Of a stretch of DNA of 49,120 bases, positions 10,216 to 19,369 are shown piece after piece (positions within the stretch are counted from its first letter, which is position 1; every line of letters begins with the position of its first letter). The stretch is from Gammaproteobacteria bacterium (GTDB lineage Bacteria; Pseudomonadota; Gammaproteobacteria; SZUA-152), in contig JAVVEP010000021.1 of assembly GCA_032250735.1 (NCBI GenBank), positions 1 through 49,120 on the forward strand, in the 5' to 3' direction. The position numbers and the translations under genes are program-made. Below the pieces are notes generated by a model. The model was not told the DNA's origin. It saw only the letters and a program-made list of their open reading frames with translations, and ran no database searches.

Positions 10216-10256
10216 TTGCTGGGTCTGTTGTTGTGTGTGATCCGCTATTGCCAGGA

Positions 10257-11066
10257 CTATGAGTCGTTACGCAGTGAGACCGTGGTGGTGATTTCCCGGC
10301 GCAGCAGACGGTCGTTGGCCGCAGGGATAAAGGGCGTGGCATCCAGCAAGGCATATTGATTGGTGCCAGCGGCCTGGCGCACGGCCTCGCGACTGATGAA
10401 ACGCATACCAATGCGCAGGCTGACCACGTTTGCCATGTTGGCCACCTGCTCGGGGCGCACGTAGCGGTTGGCGGAGCGGGGATCGTTGTCGGTGTTTTCG
10501 CCATAGAGGATCTGCAGGCTTTCCACACCCTCCACCAGGGGTTGGGCGGCGGCGCTGCCATTACCCCGGCACATCAGGCGTTGATTGGCGATGAAATAGT
10601 GGTTGATGGCAAAATTATTGCCGTTGGCATCAGCGGGGGTTGCCTGGCCGAGGCAGTCAAAATTACTTTCGCGGGTCAGGGTGATCTGGTCATTGTTGTT
10701 TGTGCCACCATCGGCGGTCAGCGGGGCCGTGGTCACGGTGGTGGCAGCGCTCACATTGATGAAGGGGGCCGGTGGCGTGAGAATGCGCCCTGCAGGATTG
10801 TTGTCGATGTAGTGGCCGGCCATGCGCACGTCTCTGGCGAGAAACTCCATGGCATTGCGGATGTTCTCCTGCACAAATCCCATATTGCGCTGCAGGCGGC
10901 TGGACTCTTTATTGGCCAGGGTGATTTGCAGGATGCCCGCCATCATCAGCAGCCCAATGGTCAGGGCCACCATGATTTCGACCAGGGTGAAACCCTGCTG
11001 CCGGCGGGGCCGGTGCGGGCGTGTCTGGAGGCTGGCAGGGCTTGTCTTGATCATCGGATGACTCAC
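10257..11066 (-). CDS. pilW: Type IV pilus minor pilin PilW-like (downstream set)
   Basis: A 269-residue prepilin. A long basic leader ends QQG and precedes the class III signal GFTLVEIMVALTIGLLMMAG (about residues 25-44), so cleavage by PilD is expected after the Gly. The RNMGFVQENIRNAMEFLARD segment and the later SLQILYGE element are typical of PilW. At 269 residues it is shorter than the PilW of the upstream set (347). It is co-directional with pilV upstream and pilX downstream and likely forms part of the tip initiation complex. Confidence 0.88.
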   Translation of the reverse strand: MSHPMIKTSPASLQTRPHRPRRQQGFTLVEIMVALTIGLLMMAGILQITLANKESSRLQRNMGFVQENIRNAMEFLARDVRMAGHYIDNNPAGRILTPPAPFINVSAATTVTTAPLTADGGTNNNDQITLTRESNFDCLGQATPADANGNNFAINHYFIANQRLMCRGNGSAAAQPLVEGVESLQILYGENTDNDPRSANRYVRPEQVANMANVVSLRIGMRFISREAVRQAAGTNQYALLDATPFIPAANDRLLRREITTTVSLRNDS

Positions 11067-11118
11067 TTGGCAGTATTTATGCTGCGGCTATTGAGAGGGC
11101 AATTAAGGCTGCGGCGCT

Positions 11119-11748
11119 TCAGGGAACGACCACCAGCGAGATGTTTTGCTGGGTGTTGGCACCGGAGGTGGCCGGGTCGGTGCTGTTGGGGTTGAGCTCG
11201 TTCCAGCTGACGTTGACGGTATAGGTGGAACCGGCTGAGCAGGGATCGGCATCCGTTGTGTCGCCGTCATTACAGGCCACATTGCCGGTTCCCTGATTTA
11301 ACTGGTTGGTGACCCCGCCGCGTAGGACGTCGGCATTGGCCTGCGGCAGGCCACAGGCCCAGATCCAGGCATCGAAGCTGGCCATTTCCGTGGGGGTGCA
11401 ACCTTCGGGTGCGGTGACGAGCGCGATGCCCCCGCTATTGTTGCTGCAAAATGGATCGGGCGCCGCACCGCAGCCGATGCCCGCGGTGTTGATGTTGGCA
11501 TAATCGTTATTGGCAACGCCCAGCGGGTTGGCGCGCATGCGCTCGATGATGTCGCTGGCCAGCAGGGTGGCCTTGCTGCGGGCCTCGGAGCTCAGGTTGG
11601 CGCGCAGGCCGTTGATCTGTAGCCCCGCCAGCCCCAGCAGGCCGATGGACACCACCACCACGGTGACCAGCACCTCGATGAGCGTGAAGCCTGAGTGATC
11701 CCGGCGGCTATGTGTGGTTGATCTGAATGGGTTTACGGTGTGGGACAT
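11119..11748 (-). CDS. pilV: Type IV pilus minor pilin PilV-like (downstream set)
   Basis: A 209-residue prepilin with leader ending DHSG and the class III N-terminal helix GFTLIEVLVTVVVVSIGLLG (about residues 20-39), then LAGLQINGLRANLSSEARSK, a PilV signature. Cysteines at several positions in the C-terminal half could form disulfides. The start overlaps the end of the upstream fimT by 16 bases, indicating translational coupling. The predicted role is a minor pilin of the tip complex. The downstream pilW begins 52 bases after its stop. Confidence 0.88.
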   Translation of the reverse strand: MSHTVNPFRSTTHSRRDHSGFTLIEVLVTVVVVSIGLLGLAGLQINGLRANLSSEARSKATLLASDIIERMRANPLGVANNDYANINTAGIGCGAAPDPFCSNNSGGIALVTAPEGCTPTEMASFDAWIWACGLPQANADVLRGGVTNQLNQGTGNVACNDGDTTDADPCSAGSTYTVNVSWNELNPNSTDPATSGANTQQNISLVVVP

Positions 11749-12311
11749 GTAACGTTTACTCCTTCTACGTCGACAATCGTGTCGCTATCACCGGGACTAT
11801 CGGTAGCATGTCGAACCTGCCCGCCTACGGAAATAACCAATGCGCTGGCGTCAGCGGCGCCGCGTGAATCGCAGTGCCTGATGGTGCCGTTGCTGCCGCG
11901 GGCCAGGCCCTGCGGCGAAAATGAGACGCTATTGACGACATTGTTATTGCCAACGAAGGTGGCGGTGCCGGCGAGCGCACTATGTACGCGCAGCAGGGTC
12001 TCCCCGGCATCCAGGGTGGCGTTGTTGTTGGCGTCGGTGAACACCATCCAGCCCTGTGACCAGTCGCCGGAACCTCCCCCGATGGGGCAGGTCGCGCCAT
12101 CACTGCTTTTGCACACGGTGGTCGTGACCCGCCGTGAAATGGCGGTGCTGCGGGCCAGCTGTAGGGCGGTGGCGAGATCGTTGACAGCGGTGGTGCGGCG
12201 ATTATTCTGCACCGAGGTCTGATAACTGGGGACGGCAATGGCGAGCACAATGGCGGCGATCGCCAGGGTGATGGCAAGTTCAATCAAGGTGAATCCATTC
12301 TGCCTGTTCAT
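11733..12311 (-). CDS. fimT: GspH/FimT-family minor pseudopilin (downstream set)
   Basis: A prepilin of 192 residues from ATG 12311 (MNRQNGFTLIELAITLAI). An in-frame upstream ATG at 12344 gives an unlikely longer leader. After the class III helix comes the GspH/FimT domain with NNRRTTAVNDLATALQLARS, a W-x-x-G-W motif, a DANNNATLDAGE loop and a C-terminal CDSRGAADA segment. FimT/FimU proteins form part of the tip complex, and FimT of some species binds DNA during natural transformation through a C-terminal GRxR motif. Here the equivalent position reads GGQVR, so DNA binding is uncertain. It is the first gene of the downstream set. Confidence 0.85.
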   Translation of the reverse strand: MNRQNGFTLIELAITLAIAAIVLAIAVPSYQTSVQNNRRTTAVNDLATALQLARSTAISRRVTTTVCKSSDGATCPIGGGSGDWSQGWMVFTDANNNATLDAGETLLRVHSALAGTATFVGNNNVVNSVSFSPQGLARGSNGTIRHCDSRGAADASALVISVGGQVRHATDSPGDSDTIVDVEGVNVTCPTP

Positions 12312-12413
12312 GGGCCGTAGTATACCGGCCTCGGCCTCCAGCACGAGGGGATTCGTGACCAGTGGTAGGGATCAGCCGATGGGCGGCCTAATGGAAGGGT
12401 GGGACTGGACGGG

Positions 12414-12438
12414 CCCTGCCCGCAGGGGGCGGGCAGGG
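12414..12438. other. GC-rich hairpin after pilE
   Basis: A perfect 10-bp stem (CCCTGCCCGC at 12414-12423 and its complement at 12429-12438) with a 5-base loop lies in the 200-base gap between the end of the upstream pilin set (pilE) and the first gene of the downstream set (fimT). There is no T tract in the minus direction, so a factor-independent terminator is doubtful. It may attenuate or stabilise mRNA. The remaining sequence of the gap presumably contains the promoter of the downstream set, but I cannot place it. Confidence 0.5.
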
Positions 12439-12511
12439 TCAATTATCGTGATATTGGGTCGTGATGTTAGCTGTTTTCTGCAAATCCGGCCGCCTGCCAG
12501 AGACCGGCGAT

Positions 12512-12946
12512 CTACCAGCACACCGCGGTATTTCCTCCGGTAGCGCCGCGCAGGCCCGCCTGGTTGATGGTCAGAGTGGTGCAATCGGCATCATTGACCT
12601 GGCTGGTGCCTGCAGCCGGGGTGGCGGTGATGGTGAAGGTTGACGCCGCGAGGTTGCTCAGCGCCAGGGTGTATTTGCCCTCGCTGGAGGTGGCCGGCAC
12701 GGCACAGGTGGCATAGGAATTGTTGTTGGTGGTGGCGCAGCGCTCCATCGCCTGGGCGGCGCTCAATAGCGAGCCCTTGCCATCGGCCCGCCCCGCCTTG
12801 ATCACCGAACTCTGGTAAGACGGATAGGCAACGGCGGCGAGGATGCCAAGGATGGCGATGACGATCATTAGCTCGATGAGGGTGAAACCCCGAGGCTGGA
12901 TCCCGCGCCAGGGCAGGGGTTGGGATGCTGTGAAAGGGTTATTCAT
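12512..12946 (-). CDS. pilE: PilE-like type IV minor pilin
   Basis: A 144-residue type IVa prepilin with leader MNNPFTASQPLPWRGIQPRG and class III signal GFTLIELMIVIAILGILAAV followed by AYPSYQSSVIKAGRADGKGS. Paired cysteines (RCATTNNNSYATC, and a second pair DC near 125 and CW at the end) suggest a C-terminal disulfide loop. The start at 12946 is preferred over ATG 12970 because AGGAG lies 11 bases upstream. It closes the upstream set, following pilY1 and the PilY2-like gene, as pilE does in Pseudomonas aeruginosa. It is more likely a minor pilin than the major pilin, given this context. Confidence 0.88.
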   Translation of the reverse strand: MNNPFTASQPLPWRGIQPRGFTLIELMIVIAILGILAAVAYPSYQSSVIKAGRADGKGSLLSAAQAMERCATTNNNSYATCAVPATSSEGKYTLALSNLAASTFTITATPAAGTSQVNDADCTTLTINQAGLRGATGGNTAVCW

Positions 12947-12995
12947 GTGTGACAAAGCTCCTGTGTTCAACGGTGTCTGCTATTTATATCACGAC

Positions 12996-13355
12996 CTAGC
13001 TGGGTTTGATGCTGCCCTGGGGCAGGATCCAGATCTCGGTGATGGTGCGCCGGTTATTGGCCTGGCGCTCAAACGAGAAGCCGATTTCGCTGCCGCTGCG
13101 TAAATCCAGTAGCGAGGCGCGGTCTCCCGACAGGGAATGCACCATTGCGCTGATCGCAACGCGGTAGCGCGTGCCATCGACCGTGAGGCTGGTGGAGCTC
13201 ACCTGTCCCACAATCCCCCTGGCCGGGAAGCTTAAGGGGTAGCCCGGTGCTAAGGGGGTGTTGTCGGGCATGGGCGGTTCTGCCGCGTGGACCATCGAGA
13301 TCGATAGCAGGGCGGTGAACACGGTGGCCAGTAGTTGTCGATATATCGTCTGCAT
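12996..13355 (-). CDS. Small exported protein in PilY2 position
   Basis: A 119-residue protein starting at ATG 13355, preceded by AAGGA at the right distance; the frame extends upstream to 13412 but lacks an RBS there. It has an N-terminal signal peptide (MQTIYRQLLATVFTALLSIS to about residue 24, cleavage near VHAA). The mature part is small and beta-rich: GIVGQVSSTSLTVDGTRYRV, then FSFERQANNRRTITEIWIL. It sits between pilY1 and pilE, exactly where P. aeruginosa carries pilY2, and has a similar size. I infer a PilY2-like accessory role in pilus assembly from position and topology. Sequence similarity could not be tested. Confidence 0.6.
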   Translation of the reverse strand: MQTIYRQLLATVFTALLSISMVHAAEPPMPDNTPLAPGYPLSFPARGIVGQVSSTSLTVDGTRYRVAISAMVHSLSGDRASLLDLRSGSEIGFSFERQANNRRTITEIWILPQGSIKPS

Positions 13356-13390
13356 AATGGTGTCCTTATGTGATCCTTGTATTGGCCCGT

Positions 13391-16300
13391 TTACTGGGTG
13401 ATTTCGCGCCATGAGGTGCGGCCGGTGTTCGGGGAGTCGCCGGTGTTGGTGTTGAAGCTGCGAATCTCATCACCCACCTGGGTCATGCGACGGCTGCCGA
13501 TGAAGGCGGCGTCGGACGGGGTGCCGCCGTCAAACTGAATACCGGTGACGATATTGGCATCCCCGGTGGTGTCGTTGACATTGTCTTCGTCACCGAAGTT
13601 GTTGTTGCCATCGAGGTCGAAGATCACCGTGCTGCCGGAGCCCCCAGTGGTGGGGTCGAAGGCCAGCTCGTAACCACCCACGCCCACACTGCAGGCGGCG
13701 GTGTCTTTGGGGATGATGGTGTTCACGAACAGGATGCCGCCGCGCAGTTGCAGATTGCGCGTGGCGCGTTCACCGGGGAACTCCACGCCGCTACCGACGG
13801 CGGGCGGCACATCCAGATCGATATACCAACCTTTGTCCCTGTCAGCCGGGGGACCCGAAGTCACCAGGTTCACATCGTTGTTGGTGAGGGTGCGTACCGT
13901 GAAACCGTGTTCCGCGCTGACGTGGTTGGTGAATACCTGTTCCTGTAATGCGCTGCTGAGAACTAGCGGGTTGGTTGACATGTCATCCCAGATGCCATAA
14001 ATGGACTGGATGTCGGTGCTGGTGGCGTCCTCGGTGGTCATCCAGCTGCCGGTGGCGGCGATCACCACGAACTCTCCTGGAGTGGTCGGGTGGGCCACCA
14101 CGATGGGGCTGGTGGTGATTGGTTGAAGGGTGCCACTATAACTTGCTGTGAAAAGGATTTTCGGCGCGCCGGCCCAGTCGCTTGCTGTGCCGCTGGTCAG
14201 GTCAAAGCGATACAGGTTGCCCTGCAGGTCACCCGCGTAGACATAATCCACGGTACCATCATCGTTGGTGTCGATGGCGCGCACGCCGCCGATGCCGTTG
14301 GGTGTATCGGTGCCGCTTTCGGTCCTGCCATAGCCGGTGCTGACCTTGATGAAATCGGTGCCGGATGTCCAGACGCCATCCTGGCCCCCCTCGATGCGCA
14401 GGATATACAGGGCGGAATCGCCATCCGTGCTGGTGCTGTTGTAGCCGTTGCCAAAGATCGCCACCCATTCCTTGTTACCGCTGCCATCGTCGGCATTGCT
14501 CATGGCGATGATAGGCTGGCTATAGCTGTAACCGAGATCGCTGCTACCAACGCCACCGTCATCCGCCTCGGTGAATTCCCAGAGCACGTTTTCCTTGGCC
14601 TCCGCCTCGGTATCAAGATCGCCGGGGTCGGTCACGTTGAGCGCGTAGTAGCCCTTGCCACCGGCCGCCAGGCCGCCGATCAATACGGTGTTCCAGCTCA
14701 GGGTGCCGCTGTTGGTGCCGCTGGACGGTGAGAAATAGATATCGTTAATGGCGGGGGAGAGATCCACATAGTAGCGGTGTGCATAGTCCGGGTCGGTTAA
14801 ATCGGACAGATTGCTCATCATGATATTCGGCACATAGGCAAACAGTTCCGAACCGTTCGTGGTGTTGAAGGCGTGCAACATGCCGTCATTGGCGCCGGTG
14901 TAGGTCACCTCTGGTCGCGTCTGTCGTGCGCTCACAAAATCGGCATAGAGATTGCCTGTGGTATTGGGGTAGGCGCCACCGCTGCGGCCCAGGAATTCGG
15001 GCTTGCCGACGAACACCGGCGTGGAATGCACGATGTCACCGAGCTTGCCGGCCACATCCGCACGTTCACGGAATTCGCCGCTGTCGTAATTGGTGCCTTC
15101 ATACTGGCTGTGGCCACGCAGGTGTTCCAGGCGCTCGTCACCAAAGGTGTTGGTTGCGGCGAGAACGTTGGCCGGCTGCGGGGCATTCAGCAGGGCCTGC
15201 TGCGCGGCGTTCAGGCTGGCCCACTGAAAGGGCACGCCGGTACTGGTGGAGTCACCGTTGTTTTGATAGGTGATGATGGTGCGTGTATCGGCATCGCTGG
15301 AGGTCTTGTTATCCAGTTGGGTGGCCGCACTCCAGACAATGGCGGGGTTAACCGTGCCATCAGGATTCACATGCTGGGCCACCAGATCGCCCTCGTTGGT
15401 CTTGGTGTTGAAGGAGGCGCGGAATACCAGGGTGCCGGACTCCACCTCCTGGGTATTGAAGGCGACCGCAGTGGCGGTGCCGGTTGCGGCCGCGATGTCG
15501 TTGAAGATGTTTTCCATCGCGGTGGCCAGCGCGACCGGGTCGTTGGCGCTGAGGAACTGACCACGCCCGTTGTAGGCGGCGTGACGCAGATCATCGATCT
15601 TTTCGGCATTGCCATCCGCAGGATTGGGCCAGACAAAGGTAGTCATATTCGGATCCGAGGGACTGGCGGTGAGGCTGCCTTCCACGCCAAAGCCGACCGT
15701 GTAGGTGGCCATGTGCTGGTGCATGGTCTCAAAGGGGCTGGTCGCCCCGCGGTAGCCGGCGATGTCCCGGGCCGAGGTCGGCACATTGTCTGCGGCGCTA
15801 TGCAGGTCGGTTTTGTAATAGTGCATGGCGATGTCGGCCAGGGTGTTTTCGTAGCTGTCTTCAAAGGCACCGCCGGCGAAGTCACCACCGTCGTCATCGA
15901 CATTGCCGACACCGGGGCTTCCTGGATTATAGAAACCATCGGTCATCAGGATGGTGTAGTTCTGCTGGCACTGGCCGACCGGCGCGGCCTCAACCGGGCA
16001 AGTACTGCTGCCAGGGGCGGAGCTGGCGGTAGAGCCGAAAATATCATACGCGGCACAGTCAAAATAACGGCCTGTATTGCGTAGGGCTATCTGCAGCGGT
16101 GTGCCCCCTGAGGGGGTGGTGGCGAATAGTTTGTCGAACAGCGACCTTTTGTTGCCGCTGGCGGGGGAGACATTCATGGAGGCAACACGCAGGTTATCGC
16201 TGCCACTGTTGTTGATGGTCGCATAGCCGATACGCACGTTATCCGCGGGCGTGATGGCCTGGCTGAAGGCCGCCTTGGCGGTGAGGTCGCGTTTGCGGTA

Positions 16301-17104
16301 ATAGCCAAACCAGTTGGCAAAGTTTTGCTGGGTGGTGGCGTCCTTGTCGCGGATTTTGTGCTCAGTTTCCTCGCCGTCATCGAACAGGCCGTTGCTGTTG
16401 GCGTCGGTCCAGGTGTAGTAGCGGAAGCCGTCAGGGTTACCGTCGCCGTCACGGTCGCTGGTGAAGCGTGCGCCAGTGCTGTCGTTTCGATCAGAGTTGT
16501 GCCGGGTCAGGTCGATCCACTCGTTAGGACTGTAGGGATTGTCGGGGGCATTGGTGATATCGATATCGGCATAGCTGTTGCCACTGGCATCGACGCCCTC
16601 CCAGGGCAGATAGGTCTTGGTGGGGTCAAAATACATGGGGTTGAAGTCGCTGTTGCGGATACGCCAGGCCTCGTCATCGGCGGTGTTGCAATCGAGACCA
16701 CTGTCGCTGTAGTTGTTGTTGCCGAACTCGACGATATAGAGATAACCGGTAGAGTAACCGTCGTTAAATCCGCAATCCGCGGTGCCGTCGTTATTATCGT
16801 CACGGTGTTTGACGCTGCCCGAGCCTGCCGGGCTGGAGCCGTCGGGCTGTGTGCCGGTAAAGCGGCCGCCGTTAGCATAATCCGTGGACATGATCTCCCA
16901 GTCCATACTGCCGGAGTCGTCGGTGACGATCATGATGTTGGGTTCCACTGCCGTCACCACTTCCAGGGCATTGTTGGAGAGGTTCAGGTCGGCCGCCATG
17001 GTGGTGGCGGCAGTCAGGCCCAGGACAACGGCAAGCGCGATTCGCGCGCGTTTTTGTAAATCACGCTTTTGAAGGTCGGCTTGCTGCTTAATGTGTTTAC
17101 TCAT
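13391..17104 (-). CDS. pilY1: PilY1-family type IV pilus tip adhesin (long copy)
   Basis: A 1237-residue exported protein. A basic N region (residues 1-20) is followed by a signal helix ending TTMAA (about residue 38), then a von Willebrand A domain with the MIDAS-like motif DDSGSMD (about residues 62-68) and a MTDGFYNPG element. The C-terminal PilY1 beta-propeller carries the calcium loop DTNDDGTVDYVYAGD near residue 943. Additional Dx[DN]xDG loops appear in the N-terminal half (DDNNDGTADCG, DRDGDGNPDGF, DANSNGLFDDGEE), making it unusually rich in predicted calcium sites. GGAG lies 7 bases before the ATG. It is the fifth gene of the upstream minor pilin set, and it is closer to classical PilY1 in length than the shorter copy. 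Confidence 0.93.
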   Translation of the reverse strand: MSKHIKQQADLQKRDLQKRARIALAVVLGLTAATTMAADLNLSNNALEVVTAVEPNIMIVTDDSGSMDWEIMSTDYANGGRFTGTQPDGSSPAGSGSVKHRDDNNDGTADCGFNDGYSTGYLYIVEFGNNNYSDSGLDCNTADDEAWRIRNSDFNPMYFDPTKTYLPWEGVDASGNSYADIDITNAPDNPYSPNEWIDLTRHNSDRNDSTGARFTSDRDGDGNPDGFRYYTWTDANSNGLFDDGEETEHKIRDKDATTQQNFANWFGYYRKRDLTAKAAFSQAITPADNVRIGYATINNSGSDNLRVASMNVSPASGNKRSLFDKLFATTPSGGTPLQIALRNTGRYFDCAAYDIFGSTASSAPGSSTCPVEAAPVGQCQQNYTILMTDGFYNPGSPGVGNVDDDGGDFAGGAFEDSYENTLADIAMHYYKTDLHSAADNVPTSARDIAGYRGATSPFETMHQHMATYTVGFGVEGSLTASPSDPNMTTFVWPNPADGNAEKIDDLRHAAYNGRGQFLSANDPVALATAMENIFNDIAAATGTATAVAFNTQEVESGTLVFRASFNTKTNEGDLVAQHVNPDGTVNPAIVWSAATQLDNKTSSDADTRTIITYQNNGDSTSTGVPFQWASLNAAQQALLNAPQPANVLAATNTFGDERLEHLRGHSQYEGTNYDSGEFRERADVAGKLGDIVHSTPVFVGKPEFLGRSGGAYPNTTGNLYADFVSARQTRPEVTYTGANDGMLHAFNTTNGSELFAYVPNIMMSNLSDLTDPDYAHRYYVDLSPAINDIYFSPSSGTNSGTLSWNTVLIGGLAAGGKGYYALNVTDPGDLDTEAEAKENVLWEFTEADDGGVGSSDLGYSYSQPIIAMSNADDGSGNKEWVAIFGNGYNSTSTDGDSALYILRIEGGQDGVWTSGTDFIKVSTGYGRTESGTDTPNGIGGVRAIDTNDDGTVDYVYAGDLQGNLYRFDLTSGTASDWAGAPKILFTASYSGTLQPITTSPIVVAHPTTPGEFVVIAATGSWMTTEDATSTDIQSIYGIWDDMSTNPLVLSSALQEQVFTNHVSAEHGFTVRTLTNNDVNLVTSGPPADRDKGWYIDLDVPPAVGSGVEFPGERATRNLQLRGGILFVNTIIPKDTAACSVGVGGYELAFDPTTGGSGSTVIFDLDGNNNFGDEDNVNDTTGDANIVTGIQFDGGTPSDAAFIGSRRMTQVGDEIRSFNTNTGDSPNTGRTSWREITQ

Positions 17105-17180
17105 GATCCGTCTCCGGTTACATCAATCATGTCGGCGACATGAAAAAAATTTCTGGGTTATTTGCTGGGTTAACAGGGTT

Positions 17181-17729
17181 TTACAGACGCTTGCCAAAAG
17201 TGGATTGCAGATAGACCACGGCGCTGTCCGAACCACCCGTGCCGCGCGCGGTAATGGTGAAGGTTTCCACCGTGCCGGCGCCGGTACCCTGACCGGCGTT
17301 GCCGAGATTGAGTTTGTCGGCTGCGCTGCCCACCGAGGCCAGGTGCTGAATCACATAGCGAGGTGGGGTAGTGATGCCTGCGGCGCCGGTATCGAAGGCG
17401 CTGTATTCCAGGCTGCTGCTGTCGGTCCAGTCGATGCTTTCCCAGATGCGACTGTCGGCGTTGTTGTAAAAACCATCCGCCCCATTGGCATCAAAGGCTG
17501 CGGTGGAGATGACGTTGGTCTGGATAAGGCTTTCGGCTGCCCGCAGGGCGGCCTCGGCGGCCTGAAAGGCGAGTTCGCTGTCGCGCATGTTGCCGGCCAT
17601 TTTTTCTTCCATCACCGAGGTGCGCATGCCGGACAGGCCCAGTAGGGTCATCACCACGAGGATGATGAGGCTAACCAGAAGTGCTGATCCCTGTTGGTGG
17701 TTTGCGATGTGAGTGTCTGTTCGTTTCAT
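17181..17729 (-). CDS. pilX: Type IV pilus minor pilin PilX-like (upstream set)
   Basis: A 182-residue protein with leader ending HQQG, hydrophobic helix SALLVSLIILVVMTLLGLSG (about residues 15-34), and the PilX signature VMEEKMAGNMRDSELAFQAA followed by EAALRAAE. It is the counterpart of the pilX of the downstream set: the N-terminal 60 residues are clearly similar, while the remainder differs. It lies between pilW and the long pilY1 and is predicted to join the minor pilin priming complex. Confidence 0.9.
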   Translation of the reverse strand: MKRTDTHIANHQQGSALLVSLIILVVMTLLGLSGMRTSVMEEKMAGNMRDSELAFQAAEAALRAAESLIQTNVISTAAFDANGADGFYNNADSRIWESIDWTDSSSLEYSAFDTGAAGITTPPRYVIQHLASVGSAADKLNLGNAGQGTGAGTVETFTITARGTGGSDSAVVYLQSTFGKRL

Positions 17730-17762
17730 AGTGAATTCCGGTGTTTTGGGTGTGGGTCTGGT

Positions 17763-18806
17763 CTATACCACGCGATTACGAATGGTGATGGTGGTGCTAA
17801 AGGTGCGGCGCAGCCGCCGGTCGTTATAGGTGGCGTCGGTGCTGGTGGCCACGTTGTCCTCGATACTGCGTACAATGAAGGAGAGCCGCACGCTGACCAC
17901 CTGGGTCATATCGGTGACGGCATTGGCGTCGACATAGACATTGGCGGTGCGATCACCATCGGTGTCTTCGCCATAGCTGATCTGCATGTCCTCGATGCCC
18001 TCAACCAGTTCCTGCTGCGCCAGTACCCCGGCGTTGCCCATCTCCTGACGGAACAGGGAGGGGACCCCATTGGCGTTGTTGCCGACGTAATACGCGGTGT
18101 TGATCATGCGCATGACCTCGGCGTCGGTGCCGTAGGTGGTGGCGAGGAAATTGCCGATATTCACTGCATTGGAATGAGCGATGGTGGTTGTGCCTGCACC
18201 GTTGGAAACATTATTGGCGGCAAAGATGTCCGCGTTTTCGCAGTCGGAGATCATCAGGATGTCACCGTCCGAGAACATGCCGTTGACCGTGGCGGTGAGC
18301 AGTTGCACGTTGGCATTGACCGTGGTCATGTTGCCGGTGAGGCGCACGCCGGTGTCCGAGGCGTGTTTGATGCTGATGACGTCGGTGCCGTCGAGCACCG
18401 TGCCAAGCGTGGTACCGACCGTCAGATTTTGGGTGTCGCTCAGGGCGACCGGTAACTGGCTGGTTTCCCAGCCCTGCAGGCCATTGCCGGTGAAGCCGGA
18501 GACGGCGTCCGCCACGCCGTCGTGCGGTGCTACGTCGGCCATGTTGGTGGGGACAATGCTGCTATTGATGCTGGCGCAGCCGTTGAAGCCGGCCATGCGG
18601 AGGTCCCTGGTGATAAAGCGCATGGCAAAGCGGCCGCTCTCCTGCAGGCGGGCCATGGCATCCTGCACGTTGTAGGTCTGTTTGTTGCCGATGAAGATCT
18701 GTAATACCCCGGCCAGCAGGATCAGGCTGAGGGTCATGGCGATCATCATCTCTACCAGGGTCATGCCCTGCTGCCGGCGGGCCGGGGTGGTCAAGGTGAT
18801 ATTCAT
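17763..18806 (-). CDS. pilW: Type IV pilus minor pilin PilW-like (upstream set)
   Basis: A 347-residue prepilin with leader ending RRQQG, then MTLVEMMIAMTLSLILLAGV. Met, rather than the usual Phe, occupies mature position 1. PilW family features follow: AMARLQESGRFAMRFITRDL, MAGFNGC, and the central ELVEGIEDMQISYGED. The start ATG overlaps the pilV stop in an ATGA arrangement (4 bases), so the two are translationally coupled. It is longer than the PilW of the downstream set (269), with an extended central region. Confidence 0.9.
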   Translation of the reverse strand: MNITLTTPARRQQGMTLVEMMIAMTLSLILLAGVLQIFIGNKQTYNVQDAMARLQESGRFAMRFITRDLRMAGFNGCASINSSIVPTNMADVAPHDGVADAVSGFTGNGLQGWETSQLPVALSDTQNLTVGTTLGTVLDGTDVISIKHASDTGVRLTGNMTTVNANVQLLTATVNGMFSDGDILMISDCENADIFAANNVSNGAGTTTIAHSNAVNIGNFLATTYGTDAEVMRMINTAYYVGNNANGVPSLFRQEMGNAGVLAQQELVEGIEDMQISYGEDTDGDRTANVYVDANAVTDMTQVVSVRLSFIVRSIEDNVATSTDATYNDRRLRRTFSTTITIRNRVV

Positions 18807-19306
18807 AGTGTTGTACTCATGACGAAACTGGTGTCGGCGCTGCCACTGCGGTTGTCATCCCAGCTGACGGTAATGGTGAAGATGGTGTTGACGCCGTTGC
18901 CGGTCACCGTACCGGTGCCCAGCGGCAGGCGGTCTGCCAGTTCCCCCGCCCACAAAAAGGCATCGTAATCGGCGATCTGTTGCACCGTGCAACCCGTGGT
19001 GAGGCAGTTGGGGTTGGTCGGGGGCGTGCCTGAAATGCTGCTGTAATATCCGAGCATCAGGCCGGCGCGATTGGCGCGGATGCGGTCTATCATCTCATTG
19101 GCCAGCAGGCTGGCCTGGGTGCGTTGATACGAGCTGTTGTTGCTTTTCAGGCCGTTCATCTGCAGGCCGGCCAGGCCCAGCAGGCCGATGGACAGCACGA
19201 TCAGTGAAATGAGCACCTCCAGCAGGGTGAAGCCGCGTTGCCGGCGCAGACAGGCTGGCCCTTGTGGGGCGGGGCGTGATTGCTGGTGTGTTGTTAAATT
19301 AACCAT
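18803..19306 (-). CDS. pilV: Type IV pilus minor pilin PilV-like (upstream set)
   Basis: A prepilin of 167 residues from ATG 19306; an upstream ATG at 19339 would add 11 residues, and neither start has a strong RBS. The basic leader ends RRQRG and is followed by FTLLEVLISLIVLSIGLLGL, then LAGLQMNGLKSNNSSYQRTQ, characteristic of PilV. The family usually keeps a short cysteine-bearing C-terminal domain, and here CLTTGC is visible mid-protein. It lies between fimT and pilW and is coupled to pilW by a 4-base overlap. Confidence 0.9.
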   Translation of the reverse strand: MVNLTTHQQSRPAPQGPACLRRQRGFTLLEVLISLIVLSIGLLGLAGLQMNGLKSNNSSYQRTQASLLANEMIDRIRANRAGLMLGYYSSISGTPPTNPNCLTTGCTVQQIADYDAFLWAGELADRLPLGTGTVTGNGVNTIFTITVSWDDNRSGSADTSFVMSTTL

Positions 19307-19369
19307 GCGGGTTCCCGTTATAAAATGGTGGGTTGTCATTCGTTGTATTCGTTGTCAGTAGCGGCCGCT

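Noticed and set aside
12414-12438. Intrinsic terminator for the upstream pilin set
   Set aside because: The stem is strong, but no T tract follows in the minus direction; listed only as a hairpin.
14873-16084. 403-codon plus-strand open frame opposite the long pilY1
   Set aside because: Composition is Gly/Val/His-biased as expected for antisense of a GC-rich gene; no RBS, and pilY1 on the other strand is clear.
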